Source: Kitasatospora sp. SUK 42
Lineage (GTDB): Bacteria; Actinomycetota; Actinomycetes; Streptomycetales; Streptomycetaceae
Direction: 5' to 3'
NCBI RefSeq assembly: GCF_015776785.2
Contig: NZ_LFMD02000002.1
Span: 1,746,666 to 1,810,665 of the forward strand
DNA length: 64,000 nt
Shown here: in pieces, positions 35,515 to 43,671 of the stretch
How positions within the stretch are numbered: position 1 is the stretch's first letter
How the letters are laid out: each line of letters starts with the position of its first letter
Translations under genes and position numbers: made by a program
The notes under the pieces: generated by a model
Told to the model about the DNA's origin: nothing
Seen by the model: the letters and a program-made list of their open reading frames with translations, nothing else
The model's database searches: none

Positions 35515-37032
35515 TCAGCCGTTCGCCGGTAGTTCGACCCGGAAGGTGGCGCCCTCGCCGGGGGCGGTGTCCAGGGTGAGGGTGCCGCCGTGCGCGCGGG
35601 TGAGGGCGGTGGCGATGGCGAGGCCGAGTCCGGCGCCGCCGCCGTTGTCCCGGCTGCGGGAGGCGTCGACCCGGAAGAAGCGGTCGAAGACCCGCTGGGC
35701 CTGTTCCTCGGTGAGGCCCGGCCCGGAGTCGGCGACCTCCAGCAGGCAGACGCCGTCCGCCCCGCCGCCGACGCCGATCCGGACCGGGGTGCCGGGCGGG
35801 GTGTGCTTGACCGCGTTGCCGACCAGGTTGGTGACCACCTGCCGCAGCCGCGCCTCGTCGCCGAGGACGGGCGCCGCGCCGGGCGCGCCCGTACCCGAGG
35901 GGCCGGTGAGCGCGACCGGCCGGCTCGGGTCCAGGGCGGTGACGTCGTGCAGGGCGTCGGCGGCGAGGGTGCGCAGGTCCATCGGGGCGAGGTCGAGCGG
36001 GCGCTCCTCGTCGAGCCGGGCGAGCACCAGCAGGTCCTCGACCAGCGCGCCCATCCGGTCGGCCTCGCTCTCGATCCTGGTCATGGTCCGCGTGACGTCC
36101 GCCTCGGTGGGCAGCGCGCCCATCCGGTACAGCTCGGCGAAGCCGCGGATGCCGGCCAGCGGGGTGCGCAGCTCGTGCGAGGCGTCGGCGACGAAGCGCC
36201 GCATCCGGGCCTCGGACTCGGCGCGGGCGGCGAAGGCCGCCTCGATCTGGGTGAGCATGCCGTTGAGCGCGATCGACAGCCGGCCGACCTCGGTGCCCGG
36301 GGAGAGCTCCGGCATCCGGTGCGACAGTTCGCCGGCGGCGATCCGCGCGGCGCCCTCCTCGATCCGCCGCAGCGGCCGCAGCCCGGCCCGTACGGCGAAG
36401 AAGCCGAGTGCGGCGATCAGCACCAGGACGGCCCCGCCGATCGCCAGGAAGGAGGTGTGCAGCTTGTCGGTGGTGGCGTCGACGTCCTCGCGGGAGACGG
36501 CCACCATGACGTAGGTCGGGTTGGTGGTCGGCGAGGCGTAGGCGCTGGACCCGGGGGCGGACCCGCCCGCCCCGGCGGCGGGCCGGGGCGGCTGGAGCGG
36601 CAGCACCAGGACCCGCCAGCTGTGGTGGCCGCGCTGGTCGGGCAGGTCGAAGGGGATGTCCGGGGCGGTCCGGGTCGGGTCCAGCCCGGCCAGTTGCGGC
36701 GCCGGGTCGCTGTCCGAGACGGGCTGGCGCATGACCGCCTGGACCTTGCCGTCCGAGGACAGGTACTGCACCAGGTACTGGCTGGGCAGGCTGATCCGCC
36801 GTCCGGCGACGGCGGGCTTGCCGACGGTCGGCGCGGTCACCTGGGCCGGGGGCTTGCGCGACAGCGGCAGCCCGTACCGCTGGAGCTGCTCGTCCAGTTG
36901 CTCGACCAGCTGCGCCCGTACGGTGCCGAGCACGAAGGCGTCGCTCACGGCGAGCCCGGTGGTGACCAGCGCGAGCGCGAGCACCAGCAGCCGGGCGCGC
37001 AGCGACAGCCGGGAGGAGAACCGGGCGAACAC
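35515..37032 (-). CDS. Two-component sensor histidine kinase, HAMP/HisKA type
   Basis: A 505-residue membrane kinase: TM1 near residues 12-32, an extracellular domain of about 160 residues, TM2 near 195-215, a HAMP linker, a HisKA box with the phospho-accepting histidine in FVADASHELRTPLAGIRGF, then HATPase motifs (NLVGNAVKHTPPG, DSGPGL, GAGLGLAI). The extracellular region contains a Gly/Ser/Pro insertion and a SREDVDATTDKL segment before TM2. It is downstream of its response regulator (12-base gap) and is its partner. The stimulus is unknown; the layout is that of envelope or cell-wall stress sensors. Confidence 0.92.
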   Translation of the reverse strand: MFARFSSRLSLRARLLVLALALVTTGLAVSDAFVLGTVRAQLVEQLDEQLQRYGLPLSRKPPAQVTAPTVGKPAVAGRRISLPSQYLVQYLSSDGKVQAVMRQPVSDSDPAPQLAGLDPTRTAPDIPFDLPDQRGHHSWRVLVLPLQPPRPAAGAGGSAPGSSAYASPTTNPTYVMVAVSREDVDATTDKLHTSFLAIGGAVLVLIAALGFFAVRAGLRPLRRIEEGAARIAAGELSHRMPELSPGTEVGRLSIALNGMLTQIEAAFAARAESEARMRRFVADASHELRTPLAGIRGFAELYRMGALPTEADVTRTMTRIESEADRMGALVEDLLVLARLDEERPLDLAPMDLRTLAADALHDVTALDPSRPVALTGPSGTGAPGAAPVLGDEARLRQVVTNLVGNAVKHTPPGTPVRIGVGGGADGVCLLEVADSGPGLTEEQAQRVFDRFFRVDASRSRDNGGGAGLGLAIATALTRAHGGTLTLDTAPGEGATFRVELPANG

Positions 37033-37044
37033 GGGACGGACCGG

Positions 37045-37833
37045 TCAGCCCTGCGGGGGGCGGCGCAGCGCGTAGCCGATGCCGCGCACGGTGTGGATCA
37101 GCTTGGGGCCGTGCGCCGGGCCGGAGTCGAGCTTGCGGCGCAGGTAGGAGATGTAGGACTCGACGATGGAGAGGTCGCCGCCGAAGTCGTAGGCCCAGAC
37201 GTGGTCGAGGATCTGCGCCTTGGACACCACCCGGCCGACGTTGGCCATCAGGTAGTGCAGCAGCTTGAACTCGGTCGGGGAGAGCGAGACGGTGGCGCCG
37301 GCCCGGGTGACCTCGTGGGCGATCGGGTCGAGGGTGAGGTCGGCGACCATCAGCCGCCCGTCCTCGGCCGGCCCGCCGGCCCTGCGCAGGATCGCGCGGA
37401 TCCGGGCTATCAGCTCTTCGAGGCTGAAGGGCTTGGTGACGTAGTCGTCGGCGCCCGCGGCCAGGCCCTGCACCTTGTCGCCGACGCCGTCCTTGGCGGT
37501 GAGGAACAGCACGGGCAGGGGGTCGCCGGGGTGGCCGTGCGCCGGTGCGGCGATCTGGCCCCGGCTGGCGCGCTCCCGCAGCTTCTCGACCACGGTGAAC
37601 CCGTCGAGGTCGGGCAGCATCACGTCGAGCACCACGAGGTCCGGCCGCTCGGCGGCGATCAGCTCCAGCGCCTCCGTCCCGGTCGCGGCGGAGGCCACCC
37701 GGAACCCGGAGAACCGCAGCGAGGCGGCGAGCAGTTCGCGGATGTTCGGCTCGTCGTCCACGACGAGGAGGAACGCCTCGCCCTGGCCCCCGGCCACGTT
37801 GGAGCCGCCCGGTGTGGTGACAGTGCCTTGCAC
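37045..37833 (-). CDS. OmpR/PhoB-family response regulator
   Basis: A 262-residue DNA-binding regulator. The receiver domain has acidic pocket VVDDEP, phospho-acceptor aspartate in LVVLDVMLPDLDG and lysine in FLTAKDG. A Trans_reg_C winged helix lies at the C-terminus (SLSPTEFKLLHYLMANVGRVVSKAQIL, SYISYLRRKLD, TVRGIGYAL). GTG at 37833 is preferred because GGGAGG lies about ten bases upstream; an in-frame ATG at 37872 would add 13 residues but has a weak site. An unusual insertion (RASRGQIAAPAHGHPGDPLP) sits inside the receiver after alpha-3. It precedes its kinase gene. Confidence 0.9.
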   Translation of the reverse strand: MQGTVTTPGGSNVAGGQGEAFLLVVDDEPNIRELLAASLRFSGFRVASAATGTEALELIAAERPDLVVLDVMLPDLDGFTVVEKLRERASRGQIAAPAHGHPGDPLPVLFLTAKDGVGDKVQGLAAGADDYVTKPFSLEELIARIRAILRRAGGPAEDGRLMVADLTLDPIAHEVTRAGATVSLSPTEFKLLHYLMANVGRVVSKAQILDHVWAYDFGGDLSIVESYISYLRRKLDSGPAHGPKLIHTVRGIGYALRRPPQG

Positions 37834-38003
37834 GGGGGTTTCGCCTCCCGATCGGACGATGGCGTTCAGCATGAGGCTAGCTTCCGGAGGCTATGCGACA
37901 TCGATGAATGTTGGATTAACACCTTATCCGGCGGTTTCAGCACGACAAGCCCCTCGGTGCGGGCTCGCTTGGTGTGCGTACGGATTCGACCGCGCACAGT
38001 GAA

Positions 38004-38040
38004 CGCCCCGCCCCCGGGAAGGACTCCCGGGAGCGGGGCG
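38004..38040. terminator. Hairpin terminator after aspS
   Basis: A 16-base stem with one mismatch (38004-38019 with 38025-38040) and a 5-base loop begins 16 bases beyond the aspS stop codon on the minus strand. It separates aspS from the response regulator promoter region. Confidence 0.78.
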
Positions 38041-38056
38041 CCGGACCGACCAGGTC

Positions 38057-39364
38057 CTACGGTTCGAGGCGGTGCGGCCCCCGGAAGAGGAAGGTCGCCT
38101 CGCGGAGCGAGGACAGGCCGAGGGCGAGCATGAGCAGCCGGCCGAGCCCGAGGCCGAAGCCGCCGTGCGGCGGGGTGCCGTAGCGGAAGCAGTCGAGGTA
38201 CCCGGAGAGCGGACCGGTGTCCATGCCCTTCTCCCGCGCCTGGGCGACCAGGCGGTCGTGGCGGTGCTCGCGCTGGGCGCCGGTGGTGATCTCCAGGCCC
38301 TTCCACAGCAGGTCGAAGGACTCGGTGACGCTCGGGTCCTCCTCCGGCCGCAGGTGGTAGAAGGGCCGGACGGAGGCCGGGAACCTGGTCACGAAGACGA
38401 ACTCGTGCCCGCTCTCCTCCGCGATCAGCCGGTGCAGGGTGCGCTCGCCCTCGGGGTCGAGGTCGTCCTTGACGCCCTCCCGGTCCCAGCCGGTGGCCCG
38501 CAGCCGGGCGAGGGCGTCGGCCATCGTGATCCGTGGGAACGGCAGTGCGGGGACGACCACCTCGGTGCCGAAGTGCTCGGCGATCGCCTCGCCGTGGCGC
38601 TCGGCCACCGCGGCCAGGACGCGGTGCAGCATCCGCTCCTCGAAGGCCATCACGTCCTCGACCCCGTCGACCCAGGCGATCTCGACGTCGACACCGGTGA
38701 ACTCGGTGGCGTGGCGCGAGGTGAAGGACGGCTCGGCGCGGAACACCGGCCCGATCTCGAAGACCCGGTCGATGCCGCCCGCGATGGCCATCTGCTTGTA
38801 GAACTGCGGGGACTGCGCGAGGTACGCGGTGCGGTCGAAGTAGCCGACCTCGAAGACCTCGGCGCCGGACTCGGAGGCCGTGCCCATGAGCTTGGGCGTG
38901 TGCAGCTCGGTGAAGCCCTCCTCGGCGGCGACCTCGCGCATCGCCTGCTCGACGGTGGTCTGGACGTCGAAGACGAGGTGCTGGGAGGGCCGCCGGAGGT
39001 CGAGGAAGCGCCAGTCCAGGCGCTGGTCGATGCCGGTCCTCTCGTCGATCGGCAGCTTGGGCTCGGCGAGCGAGACGAGCTCGACGTGCTCCGGGACGAT
39101 CTCCAGTCCACCCAGCTTGACCTGCGGGTTCTCGACCACCTTGCCGGTGATCTTCACGGCGGACTCGACCGTCACGCGCTCGAAGGCGGACTCGATCACG
39201 TCGTGCTCCCCACCCCGCGGGTGGGTGACCTGCACGAGGCCGGTGTGGTCCCGGACGAGGACGAACTGGATGCGCCTCTGCAGCCGGAGCGTGTTCACCC
39301 AGCCGTAGACGGTGACCGTCTCGTCGAGGTGGGAACGGAGGTCTGCGACGAGGGTACGGGCCAT
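38057..39364 (-). CDS. aspS: Aspartate-tRNA(Asp/Asn) ligase, archaeal/eukaryal type
   Basis: A 435-residue class II synthetase: OB-fold anticodon-binding domain (residues 1-105, TVYGWVNTLRLQRRIQFVLVRD), then the catalytic core with motif 1 around RFLDLRRPSQHLVFD, motif 2 FRAEPSFTSRHATEFTGVDVE and motif 3 GFGLGLGRLLMLALG. It lacks the roughly 100-residue GAD insertion of bacterial AspRS (about 590 residues) and therefore belongs to the short archaeal-type, often non-discriminating, branch that can charge tRNA-Asn for GatCAB. Streptomycetes normally also have a bacterial AspRS elsewhere, so this may be a second enzyme. Monocistronic, with a terminator directly after it. Confidence 0.9.
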   Translation of the reverse strand: MARTLVADLRSHLDETVTVYGWVNTLRLQRRIQFVLVRDHTGLVQVTHPRGGEHDVIESAFERVTVESAVKITGKVVENPQVKLGGLEIVPEHVELVSLAEPKLPIDERTGIDQRLDWRFLDLRRPSQHLVFDVQTTVEQAMREVAAEEGFTELHTPKLMGTASESGAEVFEVGYFDRTAYLAQSPQFYKQMAIAGGIDRVFEIGPVFRAEPSFTSRHATEFTGVDVEIAWVDGVEDVMAFEERMLHRVLAAVAERHGEAIAEHFGTEVVVPALPFPRITMADALARLRATGWDREGVKDDLDPEGERTLHRLIAEESGHEFVFVTRFPASVRPFYHLRPEEDPSVTESFDLLWKGLEITTGAQREHRHDRLVAQAREKGMDTGPLSGYLDCFRYGTPPHGGFGLGLGRLLMLALGLSSLREATFLFRGPHRLEP

Positions 39365-39479
39365 GACGGGAACTCCCCGGGTTTGCGGACGCGTTGCTCG
39401 CGCCACGACGACGGGCGGTAGACGGCCGCCCTGGGCGCGTTCACCCTAGGGGATCCGGATCACCGGGGTCCTCCGAATT

Positions 39480-39523
39480 AAGCCGATCAAGCCCGACCGA
39501 GCCTGGTCAAGCCCGGTCAGGCC
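39480..39523. repeat. 10-base tandem repeat spanning a stop codon
   Basis: Four units of ten bases (AAGCCGATCA, AGCCCGACCG, AGCCTGGTCA, AGCCCGGTCA) plus a partial unit. The fourth contains the TGA stop (39517-39519, minus strand) of the small membrane protein gene. The array extends from the stop codon downstream. Confidence 0.65.
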
Positions 39524-39924
39524 TCGCCGTGCCCGGCGAGGCGGGCGGTGCGGGTGAGGACGGCGACGGCGATCAGCGCGAGGGCGGAGAGGCCCTGGAG
39601 GACGGCGTACCAGGGCGGGCAGAGGCCCGGGACGAGATCGACGCCGATGATGGCGACCGGCATGACGGCGGTGACGGTGCGGAGGCGGTCGAAGGCCCGG
39701 CGGGAGCCCTCGGCGGCACGGACGGCCATCCGGTGGACGACCGGGGCGGCGGCCAGCAGGATCACCCCCCGGATCCACAGGAAGGCGGTCGTGCGGTGGC
39801 CGGTGAGCGCCATGACGGCGGTGACCGCGAGGACGATCGCGCTGACGGCGCCGAAGAGCGCGACGCACTTCCTCACGGTGGAGAAGGCGTCCTGGGTACG
39901 GGAGTTGTCGACGGTCGCGGCCAT
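39517..39924 (-). CDS. Small integral membrane protein of unknown function
   Basis: A 135-residue protein with about four hydrophobic segments (near 22-42, 50-66, 84-102 and 108-126), short polar loops and a polar N-terminus (TVDNSRTQDAFS). Cysteines occur at positions near 19 and 100 but no motif is recognised. Stand-alone gene on the minus strand between aspS and an NAD(P)-binding protein gene. Its 3' end is overlaid by a 10-base tandem repeat. Confidence 0.7.
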   Translation of the reverse strand: MAATVDNSRTQDAFSTVRKCVALFGAVSAIVLAVTAVMALTGHRTTAFLWIRGVILLAAAPVVHRMAVRAAEGSRRAFDRLRTVTAVMPVAIIGVDLVPGLCPPWYAVLQGLSALALIAVAVLTRTARLAGHGEA

Positions 39925-40089
39925 GGGTTCGGTCCCTCCGGGTCGTGGTGGTGACGACGCTACGGAGCGGCCGGACGCCCGGGTACGGGGCTGGACGCAC
40001 GAAGGGGTGGGGCCAGCCCCACCACCGACCCGCCCCCGGGGGCCCCTGCGCGGAGCAAGGGGCCCCTGGGGGCTCCCCCAAGTGTCGGT

Positions 40090-40791
40090 TCAGTAGCCGA
40101 TGGTGAAGCGGCGCTGGACGAAGCGGGGGAGTTCGGCCTCGTCGATCAGGGCGACGGCGGCGTCCTCGGCGGAGATGCGGCTCCGGCCGTCGGCGTCGAG
40201 GACGGGCTGGTCGCCACCGATGCGGAAGCGGCCGGTGCGCTCGCCCGGGGCGATCAGTTCGGCCGGGCTGAAGTAGGTCCAGAGGCGGTTGGAGAGGCGC
40301 AGGACGTTCAGCGCGTCGCGGTGGCCGAGTACGGCTGCGGTGTACTCGCGGGGCAGGCCGAGTGCGTCGAGCGCCTCGTGGACGAGCTCCTCGTGGTCGG
40401 TGCGGACGACGCCCGGCGCGATCTCCAGGCTGCCGGCGCCGCCGATGACGATCAGCCGGGTGCGGGGGTGGCTGTCCAGGGCCTTGAGCAGGGCCCTGGC
40501 AGCCGTCGCGTAGACGGTCGGGTCGGCGATCGCGCGCCGGACGGCGTCGTCGAAGTCCTTGGCCGCGTTCCCGGGCTGGTAGCCGCTGATCAGGACGTCC
40601 AGGCCGGGCAGGACGGCGGCGATGCTCGCGGCGTCGAGGACGTCGACGCTGGCCCAACTGAGGTTCTCGCGCGGGTCGGTGATCGCGGAGGCGTCCCGGC
40701 TGAACGCCGTGACGCGGTGTCCGCGCTGGAGGGCCTCGGTGACGATGCGGCTGCCGATGACGCCGCTGGCTCCGATGACGCCGATGTGCAT
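40090..40791 (-). CDS. NAD(P)-binding oxidoreductase, atypical SDR (NmrA/YwnB-like)
   Basis: A 233-residue Rossmann-fold protein. The N-terminus carries the dinucleotide motif GVIGASGVIGSRI with a basic residue (FSRD) at the end of strand 2, indicating NADP preference. RLIVIGGAGSLEIAPG marks the middle strand typical of the YwnB/atypical SDR-a5 group, which lacks the YxxxK catalytic pair. The reaction is unknown. It is transcribed divergently from a TetR-type repressor with a palindromic site in its promoter (40877-40889), so it is probably the repressor's target and induced by a small molecule. Confidence 0.85.
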   Translation of the reverse strand: MHIGVIGASGVIGSRIVTEALQRGHRVTAFSRDASAITDPRENLSWASVDVLDAASIAAVLPGLDVLISGYQPGNAAKDFDDAVRRAIADPTVYATAARALLKALDSHPRTRLIVIGGAGSLEIAPGVVRTDHEELVHEALDALGLPREYTAAVLGHRDALNVLRLSNRLWTYFSPAELIAPGERTGRFRIGGDQPVLDADGRSRISAEDAAVALIDEAELPRFVQRRFTIGY

Positions 40792-40866
40792 GGTTCTCCC
40801 CTTGATTCATGCCGTGGTCGTGCCGGATGGACGGTGCGAGGACCGCTGTCCTCACGCCGAGAGGGA

Positions 40867-40896
40867 ACTATACGGCGTGAAGTTTTCACACGGCAA
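40867..40896 (-). promoter_or_regulatory. Promoter of the oxidoreductase gene with a palindrome in its spacer
   Basis: On the minus strand, TTGCCG (40891-40896) and TATAGT (40867-40872) are 18 bases apart. The inverted repeat GTGAA-GTT-TTCAC (40877-40889) lies inside this spacer, where a bound TetR-type repressor would block RNA polymerase. Confidence 0.55.
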
Positions 40897-40913
40897 TCAG
40901 TGTGGTGACGCGG

Positions 40914-40919
40914 TAGAGT
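40914..40919 (+). promoter_or_regulatory. -10-like hexamer of a probable leaderless TetR transcript
   Basis: TAGAGT ends six bases before the GTG start at 40926, giving a transcription start at the first codon. No ribosome-binding site is present upstream of the GTG. Confidence 0.45.
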
Positions 40920-40925
40920 GAGCCG

Positions 40926-41636
40926 GTGGCAGGCACCCGAAGCACTGGACGGCGTGAGCGGCTCCGGGCCGAGACGACCGCCGAAATCAAGAGCACCGCA
41001 CTGGAGTTGATGGGAACCGGCGGCCCCGACGCGATCACCCTGCGGGCGATCGCCCGCGAGATGGGCATGACCGCCAACGCCATCTACAGCTACTTCGCCA
41101 CCCGCGACGACCTGGTCACCGCCCTCATCGCGGACGTCTACACGGCGCTCGCCGACGCCGTCGACGCCGCCTGGTCCGCCTCCGCCCAGGACGCCCCGGC
41201 GCAGCGGATCCAGGCCTGGGCGCACGCCTTCCGCGGCTGGGCCCTGGCCAACCCCGAGGGCTTCCGGCTGATCTACGGCGACCCCGTCCCCGGCTACCGC
41301 GCCCCCGACGGTGGCGCCGCTCCGGACGCCGCCCGGCGAGTCTGCGTCGGCGTCACCGCACTGGCGGAAGCGGCCTGGGCCGGCTACGAACAGCCCCACG
41401 GGGACGCCGAGTTCGACTGGGAGGACTTCGACCCCGGCCTGCTCGACAAGGTCCGCCCGGCTTTCCCCGCGCTACCGCCCGCCGGGGTCGCCCTGGCCAT
41501 GCGGATCTGGGGCCACCTGCACGGCTTGATCGCCCTGGAGATCTACGGCCACCTGCGCACCCAGACACTCTCGCCGGACAAGCTCTTCCACTCCGAACTC
41601 ACCCAGCTGGTGAAAACGTTGGGCCTCGAAGCGTAG
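40926..41636 (+). CDS. TetR/AcrR-family regulator with WHG domain
   Basis: A 236-residue repressor. The helix-turn-helix is at about residues 15-60 (EIKSTALELM, ITLRAIAREMGMTANAIYSYFATRDDLVTALI), followed by the TetR_C WHG-type ligand domain (AFRGWALANPEGFRLIYGDPVPGY, then MRIWGHLHGLIALEIYGHL). Starts with GTG at 40926; a -10-like hexamer directly upstream suggests a leaderless message. It is divergent from an NAD(P)-binding oxidoreductase gene across a palindrome and most likely represses it and itself. Confidence 0.9.
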   Translation: MAGTRSTGRRERLRAETTAEIKSTALELMGTGGPDAITLRAIAREMGMTANAIYSYFATRDDLVTALIADVYTALADAVDAAWSASAQDAPAQRIQAWAHAFRGWALANPEGFRLIYGDPVPGYRAPDGGAAPDAARRVCVGVTALAEAAWAGYEQPHGDAEFDWEDFDPGLLDKVRPAFPALPPAGVALAMRIWGHLHGLIALEIYGHLRTQTLSPDKLFHSELTQLVKTLGLEA

Positions 41637-41726
41637 GCCACGGCGCCACCCGGGGCCCGGCCCGGTGAACGGCGGCGGTGCGCCCGGGAGCGCTCGCGGG
41701 CACGGCCGCCCGGGGGCGACCAGGAC

Positions 41727-42125
41727 TCACCGGACCTCGGGGGTGAGGGGCACTGCGGCCGCGCCGTGTTCGCGGATGTCGGCGATCAGACGCTGGGCGT
41801 GTTCCTTCGCCCGTTTGTGCCTGCTGAAACCGATCACGAGAGTGCGCGGCTCCGGTGGGCCGACCTTGATGCTCAGGTTGTAGGGGTGCCCCCCACGGCG
41901 CCGCCGCACCACGGCGTACACCAGGTTCCCCAGGACGGTCACGGTGATGCCCACGAGAACGATCACGACGCCGAAGATGTCGCCCCCCGGGTCGCTGCCG
42001 TCCAGGAACGATCCAAAGCTGTCCTCACGCAGTCGGATCACCACGGGGACGCCGTCCGGCCCGACGACCCAGTCCCCCGTCCCTATCGGTCTGCCGTACT
42101 TCTCGTCTTCGATCCGCCCCATCAT
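41727..42125 (-). CDS. Small membrane protein of unknown function
   Basis: A 132-residue protein with a polar N-terminal part (about 1-50, GRIEDEKYGRPIGTGDWVVGPDGVP), one hydrophobic segment near residue 52-72 (FGVVIVLVGITVTVLGNLVYAV), then an RRRR stop-transfer and a cytoplasmic tail. ATG at 42125 has AGAGG nine bases upstream. An inverted repeat GGAGTTGG/CCAACTCC lies upstream at 42145-42175 and could be regulatory. No family is recognised. Confidence 0.65.
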   Translation of the reverse strand: MMGRIEDEKYGRPIGTGDWVVGPDGVPVVIRLREDSFGSFLDGSDPGGDIFGVVIVLVGITVTVLGNLVYAVVRRRRGGHPYNLSIKVGPPEPRTLVIGFSRHKRAKEHAQRLIADIREHGAAAVPLTPEVR

Positions 42126-42346
42126 GACCACGACCTCTCGGCGGGGAGTTGGAGGCGCCGGGGACCGCCAACTCCTGTGTACCGTCGCCAGGTTGCGAGG
42201 AGCAAGGGCCGGGGCGGACGAAACTTGCGGGGAGGCGGCGCAGGAAGGGGGTGGGGTGGGGCCGGCTCACCGGGCTGCGGGAACGGCCCCACCCGGTGGT
42301 GATTTCCGGGCGGATAAACCCTGGAGGAATACGGCGGGGCTGGGGG

Positions 42347-43078
42347 ATGATCGGCCGTGTGGCCGAGAACGTGATGGCAGACGCGGACGACGCTCGCGCG
42401 TGGGACGAGCGGCTGGGCTGGGCATTCGGCCTGATAGCGGATGATCCGCAGGAGAGGGGCCCGGCGCTCGTCCGACTGACCGAGGCCCGGCGGAAGGTCT
42501 CGGAGGCACTCGCCCGGTACAACGAGACGCTGTGGCTGGCGTCCCACCTGGGGACGGAGGAGCAACGCCACGACTCGGCCCTTCGACAGGCGTTCCAGGT
42601 GTACTACCAGGCCCGGAGGCGTTCACTGCCTGATGGGCTGTGGGAGGCCCTCGACCCCGGTGAACTGGCGACCTGGCCGGGGCTTCCCTATGCGCTGCTC
42701 TTCCTGGAGTGGGAGGCGAAGTACCCGCAGGCGTGGACGTGCCACGCGAAGGCGTGGGGCACCAAGCAGAGCCTCATCCGGGACCTGGCCGCCGCCCGTC
42801 TGGACGAGGCGAGCAGGGCGAAGCTCACCGATCTGGTCGAGATCGTCGTCCACCGGGCGCACCGCTGCAAGGACCGCGAGTACGCGCGGATAGCCCGGGC
42901 CGTCGACGGCGCCGACCTGCGCGACAGGCTCCGTCGCGCCGCCGAGTCGGACAGCCCGTGGGCCCGGTGCCAGGCGGGGTACGTGCTCTGGCTCCTCGAC
43001 CGCCCCGATCTGCCGAACAGCCGGCATGTCTGGCGGGAGTGGTTGGCGGGCCGGGATTCGACGGATGCACCGGGCTGA
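42347..43078 (+). CDS. Hypothetical protein (243 residues), helical
   Basis: A soluble, Arg- and Ala-rich, mostly helical protein with no signal peptide. Recognisable stretches are AFGLIADDPQERGPALVRLTEARRKVSEAL and a C-terminal part with several Trp residues (WARCQAGYVLWLLDRPD). ATG at 42347 is chosen; a GTG four codons later is possible. Codon use is normal for the region. No family or partner is recognised; it is divergent from the small membrane protein gene. Confidence 0.6.
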   Translation: MIGRVAENVMADADDARAWDERLGWAFGLIADDPQERGPALVRLTEARRKVSEALARYNETLWLASHLGTEEQRHDSALRQAFQVYYQARRRSLPDGLWEALDPGELATWPGLPYALLFLEWEAKYPQAWTCHAKAWGTKQSLIRDLAAARLDEASRAKLTDLVEIVVHRAHRCKDREYARIARAVDGADLRDRLRRAAESDSPWARCQAGYVLWLLDRPDLPNSRHVWREWLAGRDSTDAPG

Positions 43079-43152
43079 CCGAATGGCCTTTCACCGCGCC
43101 AACACGTAAATGCGCAACGGTAATTGAGAAGCGTACCCCCCCTTGCCGTTGC

Positions 43153-43158
43153 TAGGGT
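43153..43158 (+). promoter_or_regulatory. -10-like hexamer of a probable leaderless VOC gene transcript
   Basis: TAGGGT ends six bases before the ATG at 43165 and is the same hexamer, with nearly the same spacing, as at the LLM gene. No Shine-Dalgarno sequence precedes the ATG. Confidence 0.4.
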
Positions 43159-43164
43159 GGCCCG

Positions 43165-43599
43165 ATGGCATCGGTCAAGCAGTTCCAGGTCACCTTCGAT
43201 TGTGCGAACCCCGAGCGCGTCGCCCGTTTCTGGTGCGAGGTGTTGGGGTATGTCGTGCCGCCACCGCCGAAGGGGTTCGATTCCTGGGAGGATTTCAATC
43301 GCTCGCTGCCGCCTGAGCGCCAGGATTCGGCGTTCGCCTGCATAGACCCCACGGGTGTGGGCCCGCGCCTGTACTTCCAGCGCGTTCCCGAAGGCAAGGT
43401 CGTCAAGAACCGGGTGCATCTCGACGTTCGGGTCGGCACCGGGCTCGTGGGTGAGGAGCGCCTCGCCGCCCTTGAGGCCGAGTGCGAACGACTGGTCGCG
43501 CTCGGTGCGGTGCACCTGCAGACCCTGTACGCCGATGGTGTCAACGAGTCGTGCATCCCGATGCAGGACGTCGAGGGCAACGAGTTCTGCATCGACTGA
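43165..43599 (+). CDS. VOC-superfamily (glyoxalase-like) protein
   Basis: A 144-residue metal-binding-fold protein. It begins with the family strand KQFQVTFDCANPERVARFWCEVLGY and has the second-module features NRVHLDVRVG and a C-terminal DVEGNEFCID. The metal-ligand candidates are the H in VHLD and the final E. Members act as lyases, dioxygenases or drug-binding resistance proteins; the role here is unknown. It ends in a hairpin shared with the convergent penicillin-binding protein gene. Confidence 0.85.
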   Translation: MASVKQFQVTFDCANPERVARFWCEVLGYVVPPPPKGFDSWEDFNRSLPPERQDSAFACIDPTGVGPRLYFQRVPEGKVVKNRVHLDVRVGTGLVGEERLAALEAECERLVALGAVHLQTLYADGVNESCIPMQDVEGNEFCID

Positions 43600-43611
43600 G
43601 CATCGGGCCCG

Positions 43612-43655
43612 AGCACTTCGCCCCGCCGAGCCGGTGCTCGACGGGGCGAAGTGCT
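43612..43655. terminator. Bidirectional hairpin between VOC and penicillin-binding protein genes
   Basis: A perfect 14-base stem (AGCACTTCGCCCCG at 43612-43625, complement at 43642-43655) encloses a 16-base loop that can form a second small stem. It lies 12 bases after the VOC stop and 16 bases after the end of the convergent gene. Confidence 0.75.
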
Positions 43656-43671
43656 GTGGTCGGTGCTGTGG

